DNA from: Jidongwangia harbinensis
Lineage (GTDB): Bacteria > Actinomycetota > Actinomycetes > Mycobacteriales > Micromonosporaceae
Assembly: GCF_020216025.1 (NCBI RefSeq)
Contig: NZ_JAIWNC010000040.1
Location: forward strand, 28,943-92,942
Direction: 5' to 3'
Length of the DNA: 64,000 nucleotides
The notes beneath the pieces were generated by a model that worked only from the letters and a program-made list of their open reading frames with translations, was not told where the DNA came from and made no database searches. Below are positions 37,301 through 44,901 of this stretch, piece after piece (the first letter of the stretch is position 1; each line of letters begins with the position of its first letter). Both the position numbers and the translations under genes were made by a program.

Positions 37301-38815
37301 CATTTCATCATGCGCAAGGACGTGCCGAGGTCCAAGGCGCTGCAGGCGTTCCGGACAGCGGTCAACCTGTTCGGCAAGGACGGCGGAACCTACAAGTCGC
37401 AGCGGCTCAAGAGCCTGCGCTCGGCGATGCGGGACGCGTCACGCGCCATTCCCGCGTTGCTCATGCCGGTCGGTGAGGTAGCCAGCGACGTTCCTGCGGA
37501 ACCTGACACTTTTGACGTGGTGATCGTCGACGAGGCCAGCCAGGTGACGATCGACTCGACCTTCCTGCTGTGGCTGGCACCCCGCGCGATCATCGTCGGC
37601 GACGACCAGCAGTGCAGCCCCGGCGTTCCGCCGAAGAAGCTGCCGGCATATTGGCGGATGGCCAACGCATACCTGCTGGAGATGCCTGATCACCTACGGC
37701 AGGGATTCGGCCCGGACTCCAACCTCTACGAACTCATGTCGACGCATCTGGTGCGAGTCGTGCGCCTCGTCGAGCACTTCCGATGCATGCCGGAGATCAT
37801 CGGGTGGTCGTCGGACGAGTTCTACCAAGGCAGGCTGCTGCCGCTGCGACAGTTCGGCGCCGAACGCCTCGACCCACTCGTCGTCGTCCCCGTGGACAAT
37901 CCCGAGGCGGACGGGGTCGGCACCAGCATCCGCAACCACACCGAAGCCGCCGAGATCGTCGAGCAAATCAAGAAGCTGATCGAAGATCCCCGTTACCAGG
38001 ACAAGTCCATCGGCGTCATCGTCATGTTCGGCGCCGATCGGCACACCAAACTGCTGGAGCAGCTGCTGGACGAGCGGATCGGCCACGCCAACCGCAAACG
38101 CTTCAACATCCGCGTCGGCGATCCTCCAGCCTTCCAAGGCGATGAACGCGACGTCATTCTGCTGTCCATGGTGGTGAAAACGAGACCCAGCCCGGCGACG
38201 AGCAGGAAAGATCGGCAGCGATTCAACGTGGCGGCCAGCCGAGCACGTGACCAATTGTGGCTTTTCACCTCGGTCCCGGCCGACGAACTCGGCACCACGG
38301 ATCTGCGCCGTTCGCTGTTGATCTACATGCAGAACCCGCCGGCCAAGTTCCTGATGGCTCCCCGCCTGGACCAGATTCCGACAGACCGGCTGAGGACCCC
38401 GTTCGAGTCGCTGCTCGAACAACGCGTCTTCGGTGAGCTTCGCCGCCAGGACTTTACCGTCATTCCGCAATATCCGATCTACGGTCGACCGATCGATCTG
38501 CTGGTGGTCGGCGACAACGGCCAGCTTGCCGTCGAATGCCACTCCCCCGCGCTGCCCATGACGCCGGACGACATCGCCCGCGACATCGAACGTGAACGAG
38601 AACTCCAACAGACCGGTTGGGAAATCGTCCGTATCCGGGAAAGCGACTATCTGCTCGGCCCGGAGGCGGCGCTCGCCCCGCTGTGGGAACAGCTACGCCG
38701 GCGTGGCATCGGCCCGACATCGCTCCGTCCGGCTTCGTTCAACAGCACGCAGACATGGACACCGATCAACCTTCCCGACAGTGATGACGACGACCACGAG
38801 GATTCCGATGCTTGA
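34376..38815 (+). CDS. Very large SF1 helicase with C-terminal Vsr/MTES-like nuclease domain
   Basis: Predicted 1479-residue protein. The GTG at 34376 has GGAGGAG at the right distance. The frame is open further upstream, but that text lacks a ribosome site. Walker A is GPPGTGKT (369-376) and motif II is VDEASQV (DEAS at 1052-1055), followed by VVGDDQQCSP and the late motif RFNVAASRARDQLWLF, i.e. a UPF1-like (AAA_11/AAA_12) helicase. About 675 residues of mostly helical sequence are inserted between motifs I and II. The C-terminus (FESLLEQRVFGELRRQDFTV, then RPIDLLVVG and AVECHS, ending WEIVRIRESD) is a Vsr/MTES-type PD-(D/E)XK fold, with D1374 and E1387 present but His where ECD is usual. 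Likely anti-phage or anti-plasmid. Confidence 0.82.
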   Translation: MPDVMSPTDPDLIDQTRRLVTYLRFVNRNARPGARDALKDASPIWLNDLMPFRSQADDVFLAVERQPLDPFPAPPRVLDGWLSPDTDLSNPWGEGPSLRQPDSSGTGSGYPDEVVQAMHDWAALWREWATAAQAAPATGDPYAGLQGLIGKALKEDQELVLGVGLVSLFDSGRWVLRQHVLVAEVEAEVDADRDVIRLALVDGLHRADEDALDLNDGYVAARTGVPADDPGSLDPLSPEVERWLNAWREHHWRVRPRWEPFMAEPEPPPDGRLLLTLSPALFLRQRESNGVAGFYEQIARTLEGADARCPLGLAQLVQPMDSRQRAAWLDGTSAVPAILADPLLPLASNQQQRHVVDQLRTDAAVVVQGPPGTGKTHTIANLICALLADGLRVLVTSKHPQPLRVVHDLLPESVRNLAVLATGKSADGRKDLDRTLIALSEQSSVTNEAVLRQEIDDLRRRHADLRRRLVQAGDALRDVRAEEYQPRVLSIDGYDGTPAQVAAAVEHGRTQHGWVGPVPSGVPAPPLSDDEAGELLGLLRRFASPDTSTDQEVPDPETLMQPRTVVRLVRAIIDAEHIFGADLDEAKSLMNSLSGPVLQEIARSVDAAADALGGCGLTEMMSSWDLDDWRRSAAIDMLQRRNTAAWQALSHAFSEITTHLQTVTSARDRDVEWVVEGLTEADYARLLRQAKRLRAYLQGGGGVRRFCPSPEQSQAAELLASCTVSGMPPTSLVQVHAVIAALQTDGACVTVIEMCRALGIIVGTATHRLQLAQLQDVHSSLTALARMAAAQQSIERALQQPDARYLISSAQRWDLIVRLVRNSSRVIVAGQSAQVMERLRHTLLSTGSSARPGPIVGRLLTALQDRDTDGYAAAYDELLQVYDGQVARQRCGLLVDRLAAVHPDLAERLRAGLSEPAWDQQMPQLQAAWNWSRAAAHVAGMSGAHRERERRQALDEVEVRLRQVTEDLAGKQALLHFIMRKDVPRSKALQAFRTAVNLFGKDGGTYKSQRLKSLRSAMRDASRAIPALLMPVGEVASDVPAEPDTFDVVIVDEASQVTIDSTFLLWLAPRAIIVGDDQQCSPGVPPKKLPAYWRMANAYLLEMPDHLRQGFGPDSNLYELMSTHLVRVVRLVEHFRCMPEIIGWSSDEFYQGRLLPLRQFGAERLDPLVVVPVDNPEADGVGTSIRNHTEAAEIVEQIKKLIEDPRYQDKSIGVIVMFGADRHTKLLEQLLDERIGHANRKRFNIRVGDPPAFQGDERDVILLSMVVKTRPSPATSRKDRQRFNVAASRARDQLWLFTSVPADELGTTDLRRSLLIYMQNPPAKFLMAPRLDQIPTDRLRTPFESLLEQRVFGELRRQDFTVIPQYPIYGRPIDLLVVGDNGQLAVECHSPALPMTPDDIARDIERERELQQTGWEIVRIRESDYLLGPEAALAPLWEQLRRRGIGPTSLRPASFNSTQTWTPINLPDSDDDDHEDSDA

Positions 38816-39671
38816 AGGTGCCGACGACAACATCCTGTCCGAGATCGCCCGTATCGCCTGCGGCGACGGCGACGGGCTACCGGTCCGACGCACAGGAACC
38901 GAGCTGGCGAAACTGCTGCAGCAGGCCGGGTGGCCGAACGTCCCTCGGTTTCAGGAACCGCGTAGAGCTTGGCTGACCAATCAGCTGCGGACCCGCCGCG
39001 ATCATCCTGGCGCCGTCGAGGCCGTCGTCAAGCGCCTGGCCGACCGGCGCGAGTACGTGCACCTACACCTCCCGCTGGCCAGCGCAGAGGTCACCGAGGA
39101 ACTGAACCGGGTGCTCGCCGTCGAAGGTCTCGAGGTCGCCCACCACCTCGGCCGGCCAACGATCCGTCCGGCGACGCAGGTCCCTGGCGAAGCCACGGAC
39201 AATGGCGACGTGGCGTTGCACGCCACGATGACAGACCTGGTGCGCGACCCCGACCTCGCCGCGATCCTGCAAGGCCGACTGGATGAGGCGCGCATCTGTG
39301 AACGCAACGGGGCGTGGGTCAGCGCGATCATCATGCTGGGAAGCCTCCTGGAAGGTGTCCTGCTCGACGCGGCCGCGGTACGCCTGCCACACCCACAGAA
39401 AGCGCCCAAGGACTGGAAGCTGTACACACTCATCGAAACCGCACACGCACAGAAATGGATACAGCGAGACGCCCAACGCTTCGGTCACCTCCTGCGCGAA
39501 TATCGAAATCTTGTGCACCCGAACGTTCAGCGGGAATTGGCCGATCCACCAGACAAGTTCACCGTCGACATGTTCAGACCGGTCGTGAACGCCACGCTCA
39601 ACGACCTGGCCGCGACCGCTCCACCCAGCCAACATGCTCCGGCAGCCGCCGACCCTGCGCCCAACCGATAA
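38808..39671 (+). CDS. HEPN-like (RNxxH) protein coupled to the helicase
   Basis: Predicted 287-residue protein whose ATG lies inside the last codons of the helicase gene (eight-base overlap), so the two are translationally linked. The C-terminal half contains AWVSAIIMLGSLLEGVLLDA, typical of HEPN helix pairs, and LLREYRNLVHPN (R233-N-L-V-H237-P), a signature of HEPN/abortive-infection-like proteins. The N-terminal ~100 residues resemble a small helical domain (ELAKLLQQAGWPNVPRFQEP). Whether it cuts RNA is uncertain because the R-to-H spacing is one residue shorter than in classic HEPN RNases. A role as the toxin or regulator of the helicase-nuclease is inference. Confidence 0.65.
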   Translation: MLEGADDNILSEIARIACGDGDGLPVRRTGTELAKLLQQAGWPNVPRFQEPRRAWLTNQLRTRRDHPGAVEAVVKRLADRREYVHLHLPLASAEVTEELNRVLAVEGLEVAHHLGRPTIRPATQVPGEATDNGDVALHATMTDLVRDPDLAAILQGRLDEARICERNGAWVSAIIMLGSLLEGVLLDAAAVRLPHPQKAPKDWKLYTLIETAHAQKWIQRDAQRFGHLLREYRNLVHPNVQRELADPPDKFTVDMFRPVVNATLNDLAATAPPSQHAPAAADPAPNR

Positions 39672-39700
39672 TTCAGCAGCCCCTTCGACGGTGAACACAC

Positions 39701-40294
39701 GTGACCCGCGGCGCCCGCGACAGCCGACCGACCGACTTGGAGGAATGGGTGGTTACCGACCTTGAGCAGGATCTGAGGCGCCTTCGCGAGCAGGCGCGGA
39801 CCGATATCGGCCGCTGGTCGAGCCGAACGCCGATCAGATCGGCGGTGTATCACCTGACGCGTGGTCGCATCGACCAACGGCCCCGATACAACGTGATACA
39901 GCTGCCGACATTACCGACGCCCTGGCAGGACACCGACTCAGGCCGCCATTTCGGATGGCGGTACCGGCAGGCGAACCTGTACGGCGAACTGGCGTTCGTC
40001 GTGGAGTACATCATCTGCCCTCACTGCGGGATCGGCTGGGCCGACCGCCCGTACACCGTCCAGGAGTTCCAGCGCAACGGGCTCGCGGCCGCGGGTCTCG
40101 AGGCACTGCGAGCCGAGCATCCGGCCGTCGCCTGGTACACCGGCAGCGGGCACATGAATGACGCGAAGGCGTTCTGGGCGGCGGTCGGAGACGGTGTCCC
40201 CGGCGGATACCGTCCCGGAGATCTGTGCCGGCATGTCGCTCGCCACGGAGGGCTGCTACCTCGATGGCAGTGGAAGAGATTGGATCAACGCTGA
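39701..40294 (+). CDS. GNAT-like small protein
   Basis: Predicted 197-residue protein; a GTG start at 39701 is used, with a second in-frame GTG at 39749. The region CPHCGIGWADRPYTVQEFQR and GLAAAGLEALRAEHPAVAWY, followed by HMNDAKAFWAAVGDGVPGGY, matches a group of GNAT-type proteins common in actinomycetes (the acyl-CoA loop Q/R-x-x-G-x-A/G is seen as QRNGLAAAG). No substrate can be proposed. It follows the helicase/HEPN pair by 29 bases and could be part of the same transcript, but lacks overlap. Confidence 0.55.
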   Translation: MTRGARDSRPTDLEEWVVTDLEQDLRRLREQARTDIGRWSSRTPIRSAVYHLTRGRIDQRPRYNVIQLPTLPTPWQDTDSGRHFGWRYRQANLYGELAFVVEYIICPHCGIGWADRPYTVQEFQRNGLAAAGLEALRAEHPAVAWYTGSGHMNDAKAFWAAVGDGVPGGYRPGDLCRHVARHGGLLPRWQWKRLDQR

Positions 40295-40613
40295 ACCTTG
40301 GGCATGGTGTCCGCGAAGCGCGCGGTGCCGGCCTCGGTGTCGCGTTCGGCCGGCCCCAAAGCCGCAACGGCATTGACAGCCGCATCATCCCCGTTGGCAC
40401 GCCGGTGACGAGGTGATCTGCCGATCATGCTGGTCTTGGACAAGCGTGCGGGCTCGAGTCCCGGGCGGCAGCAGCCTGGTGGCGACGTCCCGACGCCAGG
40501 GTGTTCAAGAATGACGCTGGAACCGAGCGGGCTGCAGGGTGGTCGTGTGGTGCACGAGCCCGGCTTCCTGTGCGGCGAACCACCGTGGCCTGTTCGTCCA
40601 AACACGCGAATCA
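40295..40613. other. Intergenic stretch without a recognised gene
   Basis: This 319-base gap lies between the GNAT-like gene and a converging pseudogene. Nothing is recognised apart from a T-arm-like sequence near 40450 that was rejected as a tRNA. Confidence 0.35.
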
Positions 40614-41119
40614 TCAGCGGAAGCGCCGGCGGCCGTCTCTGGGCGTCAGGTTGCTGAAGGCGCGAGACCAGGCCGCGGGCCGGTCGTCGCCCATGCCTGC
40701 GGACCGGTTGGCATCGGTCTCCGGGTCCTCGATGCCGTCCTTCTGCCCGTCGAACAGGTCGACGATGTCGTGATCCTGTAGCAGGATCTCCGAGACCCAG
40801 TCCCAGTCGTAGTCGCCGTCACCTTCGGGCAGTACGGCGAGCAGCTCTGGTGTGGGGCCCCAGCCGTCGGCTATCGCGGCCTGCGCTGATTGCAGCATGA
40901 AGTGTAGGACCCTCTCCTCGCCTGGGCAGGTGGGCGAGGGCAGGCTACCGGCGGCGAGGTCGACGGTCAGGTCGTCGAAGGTGCGGGCAGCCTGGCGGCG
41001 CCAAACTTGGTTCCAGGTGATGCGGGGTACTCGCAGTTGTCGTCGCCGCAGTGGCACAGCGGGAACAGCGCGGCGAAGTCCAGTTCGTCGTCGGCATCGT
41101 CGTGTCCCGCATCACTCAT
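40614..41119 (-). pseudogene. Frameshifted hypothetical protein, downstream partner of the 41112-41743 remnant
   Basis: From the ATG at 41119 the frame reads MSDAGHDDADDELDFAALFP then LCHCGDDNCE, and then loses coding character near 41025. A one-base shift restores it as VPRITWNQVWRRQAARTFDD through SAQAAIADGWGPTPELLAVL and ILLQDHDIVDLFDGQKDGIE to the stop at 40614. It would be ~168 residues, acidic, with a CHCGDDNC motif that might bind zinc. The start codon overlaps the stop of the upstream remnant, as in an operon. The family is not recognised. Confidence 0.5.
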
Positions 41120-41743
41120 CGAATGCCCGGAGGAGACGATCTGGAAACCGTGTGACGGCCCGGTAGAAAGTCACCTCGTAGTAGATGCGTCCGTCGACGA
41201 AGAACGGGCGGGTCTTGTGAATGTAGTAGCGGGCCCGCCGGGTTGCCGTCGGCTGCCGTGTGCCGGAATGCGTCGATCCTGTCGGCGATCTTCTCGTGGT
41301 ACTCCCGCAGCGAGGGATCGAGATCGACCGGGAACGACTCCAGGTTCGCCAGCACCGAGATCCCGCAGCTGTCGTTCAGCAGGGCGCGGATACGCAGCTG
41401 GTACTCGTAGTACTTGAGCATCAGCCGCTCCGACGAGTCGCCGTCCAGGGTGTAGTGGGAGGCGCTGATCTGGATGAGCTTGTGGAACTTGCCGAGGAAG
41501 TTCAGCTTGGCCCTGGACTTGATGAAGGTAAGCCCGGGTTCCACGGCCGCGTAGTAGAACTCGGCGTTGGCCCTACCGGTGTGCAGACGCACGGCGACAC
41601 CTTCGACCAGGTTGCGGAGTGGGCGAGCAGATTCTGCGAGAGCAGCGCGCGTTGGTCCGTGAGCGAGGCGATGTTCTGCAGATCGCCTCATTCACGCGCT
41701 GGATCTGTTCGCCGACCGTGGTCATGAGGCTGTTCGTCTCCAT
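41112..41743 (-). pseudogene. Multiply frameshifted N-terminal remnant of a larger conserved protein
   Basis: Starting at ATG 41743 the text is METNSLMTTVGEQIQRVNEA, then in another frame NIASLTDQRALLSQN, then RNLVEGVAVRLHTGRANAEF through HKLIQISASHYTLDGDSSER and LKYYEYQLRIRALLNDSCGI. A last shift near 41240 gives ARYYIHKTRPFFVDGRIYYE and VTFYRAV before the stop at 41112. The pieces join into one protein, so at least two or three indels have occurred. The 'YYIHK-x-RPFFV-x-GRIYYEVTF' block looks familiar from large uncharacterised, helicase-like phage-defence-associated proteins, but I cannot name the family. Expected downstream domains are absent. Confidence 0.5.
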
Positions 41744-42111
41744 CGCTCGAGTGACGTGAAGTACCGATGAAGGTAGGCGTCGAGCTTACGAGCGCGCACT
41801 GTCCTTCCGCCACGGTTTACCCCTCGGGTGCGCTGCAGCCGGACATCTACCGCCGCAAGCGCCGCGTGGGTGGCATGCCGTCGCGCAAGCAGTGCCCACT
41901 CCACGATCACGGAATGTCCACGGGTCGGGGAAGACCGTGGCTGCCGGCTCCGGAGACTGCAACGATCCGGCCGTGAGCAGCGGCGGCGCTTGATGGGTTC
42001 ACCCAACCTGAGAAGTGTCACGACGTACCAGGTGATAGCCCCGCGAGCTGTCCGGCAGCGATCAGGCAGAGACATTCTCCACCCTGAACGCGCCTGCGGT
42101 TGAATGGTCCG
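41744..42111. other. Intergenic region before the DUF4365/Shedu operon
   Basis: This 368-base region separates the divergent remnant from the plus-strand nuclease operon and should contain the promoter for the latter. No coding region is convincing. No clear -10/-35 pair was identified. Confidence 0.35.
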
Positions 42112-44901
42112 ATGCGCGCGTCCAGACAAGAGCAGACGGGAACGGCCGGAGCGAACGAGGTCGCCGCCGACTTTGAGCGCATCGGCTGGGGTGTCGCCCG
42201 AAACTCCGAGCACGATCTGGGTACCGACCTGTTCCTGATGGCCCGCGACGACCGGCTTTTTGATCTCGGCATGGTAGTCGGGGCGCAGGTCAAATCCGGG
42301 CCGAGCTTCTTCGAAGAGAAGATGCGCGACTCGGAAGGGGAGGTCATCGGGTGGTGGTTCCGGGAGAGCAACCGCAGCCACTTCGACGCGTGGCTCAGCC
42401 ATCGCCTTCCCCACCTCATCGTTCTTCACGACCTTGATGAGCGTGTCTCCTACTGGGCAGCCATCACCAAGGACACCGTCGAGTACACCGGCAAGGGCGC
42501 CAAAGTCCTTGTTCCTCGCGCGAACGTCGTCGATCCGGCGAACGCCGCCGCGCTGCTGGCCGTGGCAGCGGGCACCGGCGCAGACGCAACCTGGGAGGGG
42601 TCTGCCTGGGCCGGCGCTGTCGTGTCTCCGACCCACCAGCTACGTCATGCGCTCCTAGTCCCCCGGATGGTGGCCCCGCATCCCAACCGCGGCATGACGG
42701 TTCCGCTGACCGCCGCGCAGGTGATCGCGATGCTGGTACAAGTCCGGCTGCGCGATGTCGTCCGGCCGGACGAAGAGCGCGAGGCGTACGTTCCGAACCT
42801 GGCCGCCCTCGACGCCGGCGCCGACTGGGAGTGGAGATTCGCGGCGGCGCTGAAGCAGTACCTCAAAACCGGAGACCCCGGCGTACTCCGCGGACTCGCG
42901 AGTGCCGAGCTGGCACCGCACGAGCAGGCCGCTGCGACCGTCACCTACGCCGCCGCCCTGATGGAGAACGGGCGTGCCGGCGATGCTCTGCAAACGCTGG
43001 ACGAACTGCTGGCGCGCGACGAACTGGACCAGGTCGACCACGCTTGGGTACGCCTGCAGCACACCAGAGCGCTCAGCGAACTGGGCCGTAGACAACAAGC
43101 GCGCGATGCTGCCATCAACTTGATCGGCCTCGGACAACTCGTCCCCGGCGACGTCACCGCGGCAGCGATAGGCGGCGCCGCCGCGAACACTCTCCTGGCT
43201 GTCTCCGACTGGGATGCCGAGGACTTCGGTGGCAGCATGTCGGCGGCCGACACCACCGCGTCCTGGTGGCGGAACCAGGTCACCGGCTGGGGCCTGTCGG
43301 CACAGGCCGAGAAGGCCTTCCGGGCATGGACCGGTGACAGCACCGTCAGGCTCGCCATGGCCGATCAGACCTGGCAGTACCTGCGTTCGGCCTCCCTGAT
43401 CGCCGGACTGCTGGGAGATCAGACCGCTTGGCGTCACACCACCCACGACCTCGCCCGGTACCTCCTGACCGACCAGGAGTACGGGGCGGACCCGGACCTC
43501 GTCGCTGTGGGTCTGACCGGGCTACGCCGCTGCGGAAACCATAAGGAACTGCGACTTGCGGTCCGGCGAGTGATCAACAACGGGCCCGCGGCCGCTGCGC
43601 GAGAAGCCGCGCTCGAGATCGAGCCTTCCGATTCGACTCTCACGTCGGCTCACGCCGACCTGATCATGCTGATCGAGGCAGGCGACCTGCTTCCTCCCGA
43701 CCATGCCGGACGGCTGGCGCACTGGGCCCGGCAAACCCTGCGCGACCCCGAGCAGTACGCCCTACGAATCCAGCCCACCTTCGATCTCCTGCCGACACTG
43801 GTTGACGTGCTGACCGCCCTCGCCGACGTCGTCGGCCCGGATTTGCAGGATCAGCTGGCCGAGTACGCCCTCAATCTCCCCGAACAAACCGGCCAGCACA
43901 TAACGAACGCGGTCGCCAAACTGGTGAAACGGCTTCCTGCCGCGGTGTGGACGCCCGAACGTGCTCAGCGAGCAGCCGATCGAGCCGACACCAGCCACCA
44001 GCGACTGGCCTTTTCCCTGCTCGGTGCCGCCGCAACCCGGCTGCCCCAGGTCCGTGATCGCCTTGTGGAGGACGCCCGAGGAGGATCGGTCGCTGCGCTG
44101 GCCGCACTCGGAGATGTCACCAAGCTGGACGCGGATCTCGTCGAGGCCCTGGTCGCCGGGCTCGGCGCGCAGCTTGAAGCACGAACCCGCAATTCTGTCC
44201 GGGGACTCTATGCGCACGGCGGCGCAGACCTCGGCCAGGCGCTCACTGTGCTCAACGTGTGGCACCCGCAGCACGCTAACTGGGACCCTATCTACGAGCT
44301 GCTCGGCTCAACCCGATCCGGTGAGTACCTATGCGGAGCACTCGCCGTGCTCGCCACAAGAGCGGCCGTCCTCCCTAATGCGGTCGCGGAGCGGCTCATT
44401 CCCCTTGCCGCTGCGATCGCGGACGGTCCCGAGCCGGTCCCGCGCCTGATCGACAACACCGATCCGCGCCCGTCAGCGCGACGGCTCCAAGCTGTGCTGG
44501 AGCATCGGGCCGGCGGCCGCTGGGAAGGGCATCTGGCTGAACTACTCCGCGCGGACGTACGCGGCCGAACCGCCGCCGTGTTAGTAGCCGCCAGCACCGG
44601 CGGTCAGCTCGGCCTGGGCGTGCTTGTCGCCCTAGCCAGTGATCCTGAGCCGCGGGTGCGGGCGAGCGCCGCCCGGGCTATCGCTGAACGTGCCGTGGCC
44701 GACTCCTCAGCCCGGGCGCAGCTACCGATGCTGATCGCAGACAGAGGCGCACTCGTGGCCCAGGCAGTCTCCGACGCTGTCGCCGACCACCCGCAGTTGC
44801 TCGCATTCGACGAGCTGCGGCCCCTCGCCGACCACATCTCGTGCAGAGTCCGGTCCATCTTCGAACGCCATCGCTTCGAGACGAAGGATGCCCGCACATG
44901 A
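42112..44901 (+). CDS. DUF4365 nuclease-like domain fused to a long HEAT-like solenoid
   Basis: Predicted 929-residue protein. The ATG at 42112 is used; a TTG four codons upstream is also open. Residues ~7-150 match DUF4365: E16 in GANEVAADFERIGW, D39 in HDLGTDLFL and Q59-V-K61 in VVGAQVKSGPSF, i.e. a PD-(D/E)XK-type core with a Q-x-K variant. The following ~770 residues are alpha-helical, with TPR-like text at 260-350 and HEAT-like repeats near the C-terminus (SDPEPRVRASAARAIAERAV). The stop overlaps the next gene's start (ATGA). DUF4365 domains recur in anti-phage proteins; the solenoid could recognise a phage component or regulate the partner nuclease. Confidence 0.78.
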   Translation: MRASRQEQTGTAGANEVAADFERIGWGVARNSEHDLGTDLFLMARDDRLFDLGMVVGAQVKSGPSFFEEKMRDSEGEVIGWWFRESNRSHFDAWLSHRLPHLIVLHDLDERVSYWAAITKDTVEYTGKGAKVLVPRANVVDPANAAALLAVAAGTGADATWEGSAWAGAVVSPTHQLRHALLVPRMVAPHPNRGMTVPLTAAQVIAMLVQVRLRDVVRPDEEREAYVPNLAALDAGADWEWRFAAALKQYLKTGDPGVLRGLASAELAPHEQAAATVTYAAALMENGRAGDALQTLDELLARDELDQVDHAWVRLQHTRALSELGRRQQARDAAINLIGLGQLVPGDVTAAAIGGAAANTLLAVSDWDAEDFGGSMSAADTTASWWRNQVTGWGLSAQAEKAFRAWTGDSTVRLAMADQTWQYLRSASLIAGLLGDQTAWRHTTHDLARYLLTDQEYGADPDLVAVGLTGLRRCGNHKELRLAVRRVINNGPAAAAREAALEIEPSDSTLTSAHADLIMLIEAGDLLPPDHAGRLAHWARQTLRDPEQYALRIQPTFDLLPTLVDVLTALADVVGPDLQDQLAEYALNLPEQTGQHITNAVAKLVKRLPAAVWTPERAQRAADRADTSHQRLAFSLLGAAATRLPQVRDRLVEDARGGSVAALAALGDVTKLDADLVEALVAGLGAQLEARTRNSVRGLYAHGGADLGQALTVLNVWHPQHANWDPIYELLGSTRSGEYLCGALAVLATRAAVLPNAVAERLIPLAAAIADGPEPVPRLIDNTDPRPSARRLQAVLEHRAGGRWEGHLAELLRADVRGRTAAVLVAASTGGQLGLGVLVALASDPEPRVRASAARAIAERAVADSSARAQLPMLIADRGALVAQAVSDAVADHPQLLAFDELRPLADHISCRVRSIFERHRFETKDART

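Noticed and set aside
40440..40490. T-arm-like sequence GCGGGCTCGAGTCCCGG suggesting a tRNA or attachment-site fragment
   Set aside because: No anticodon or acceptor arm can be built around it, and it does not match the tRNA-Pro 3' end.
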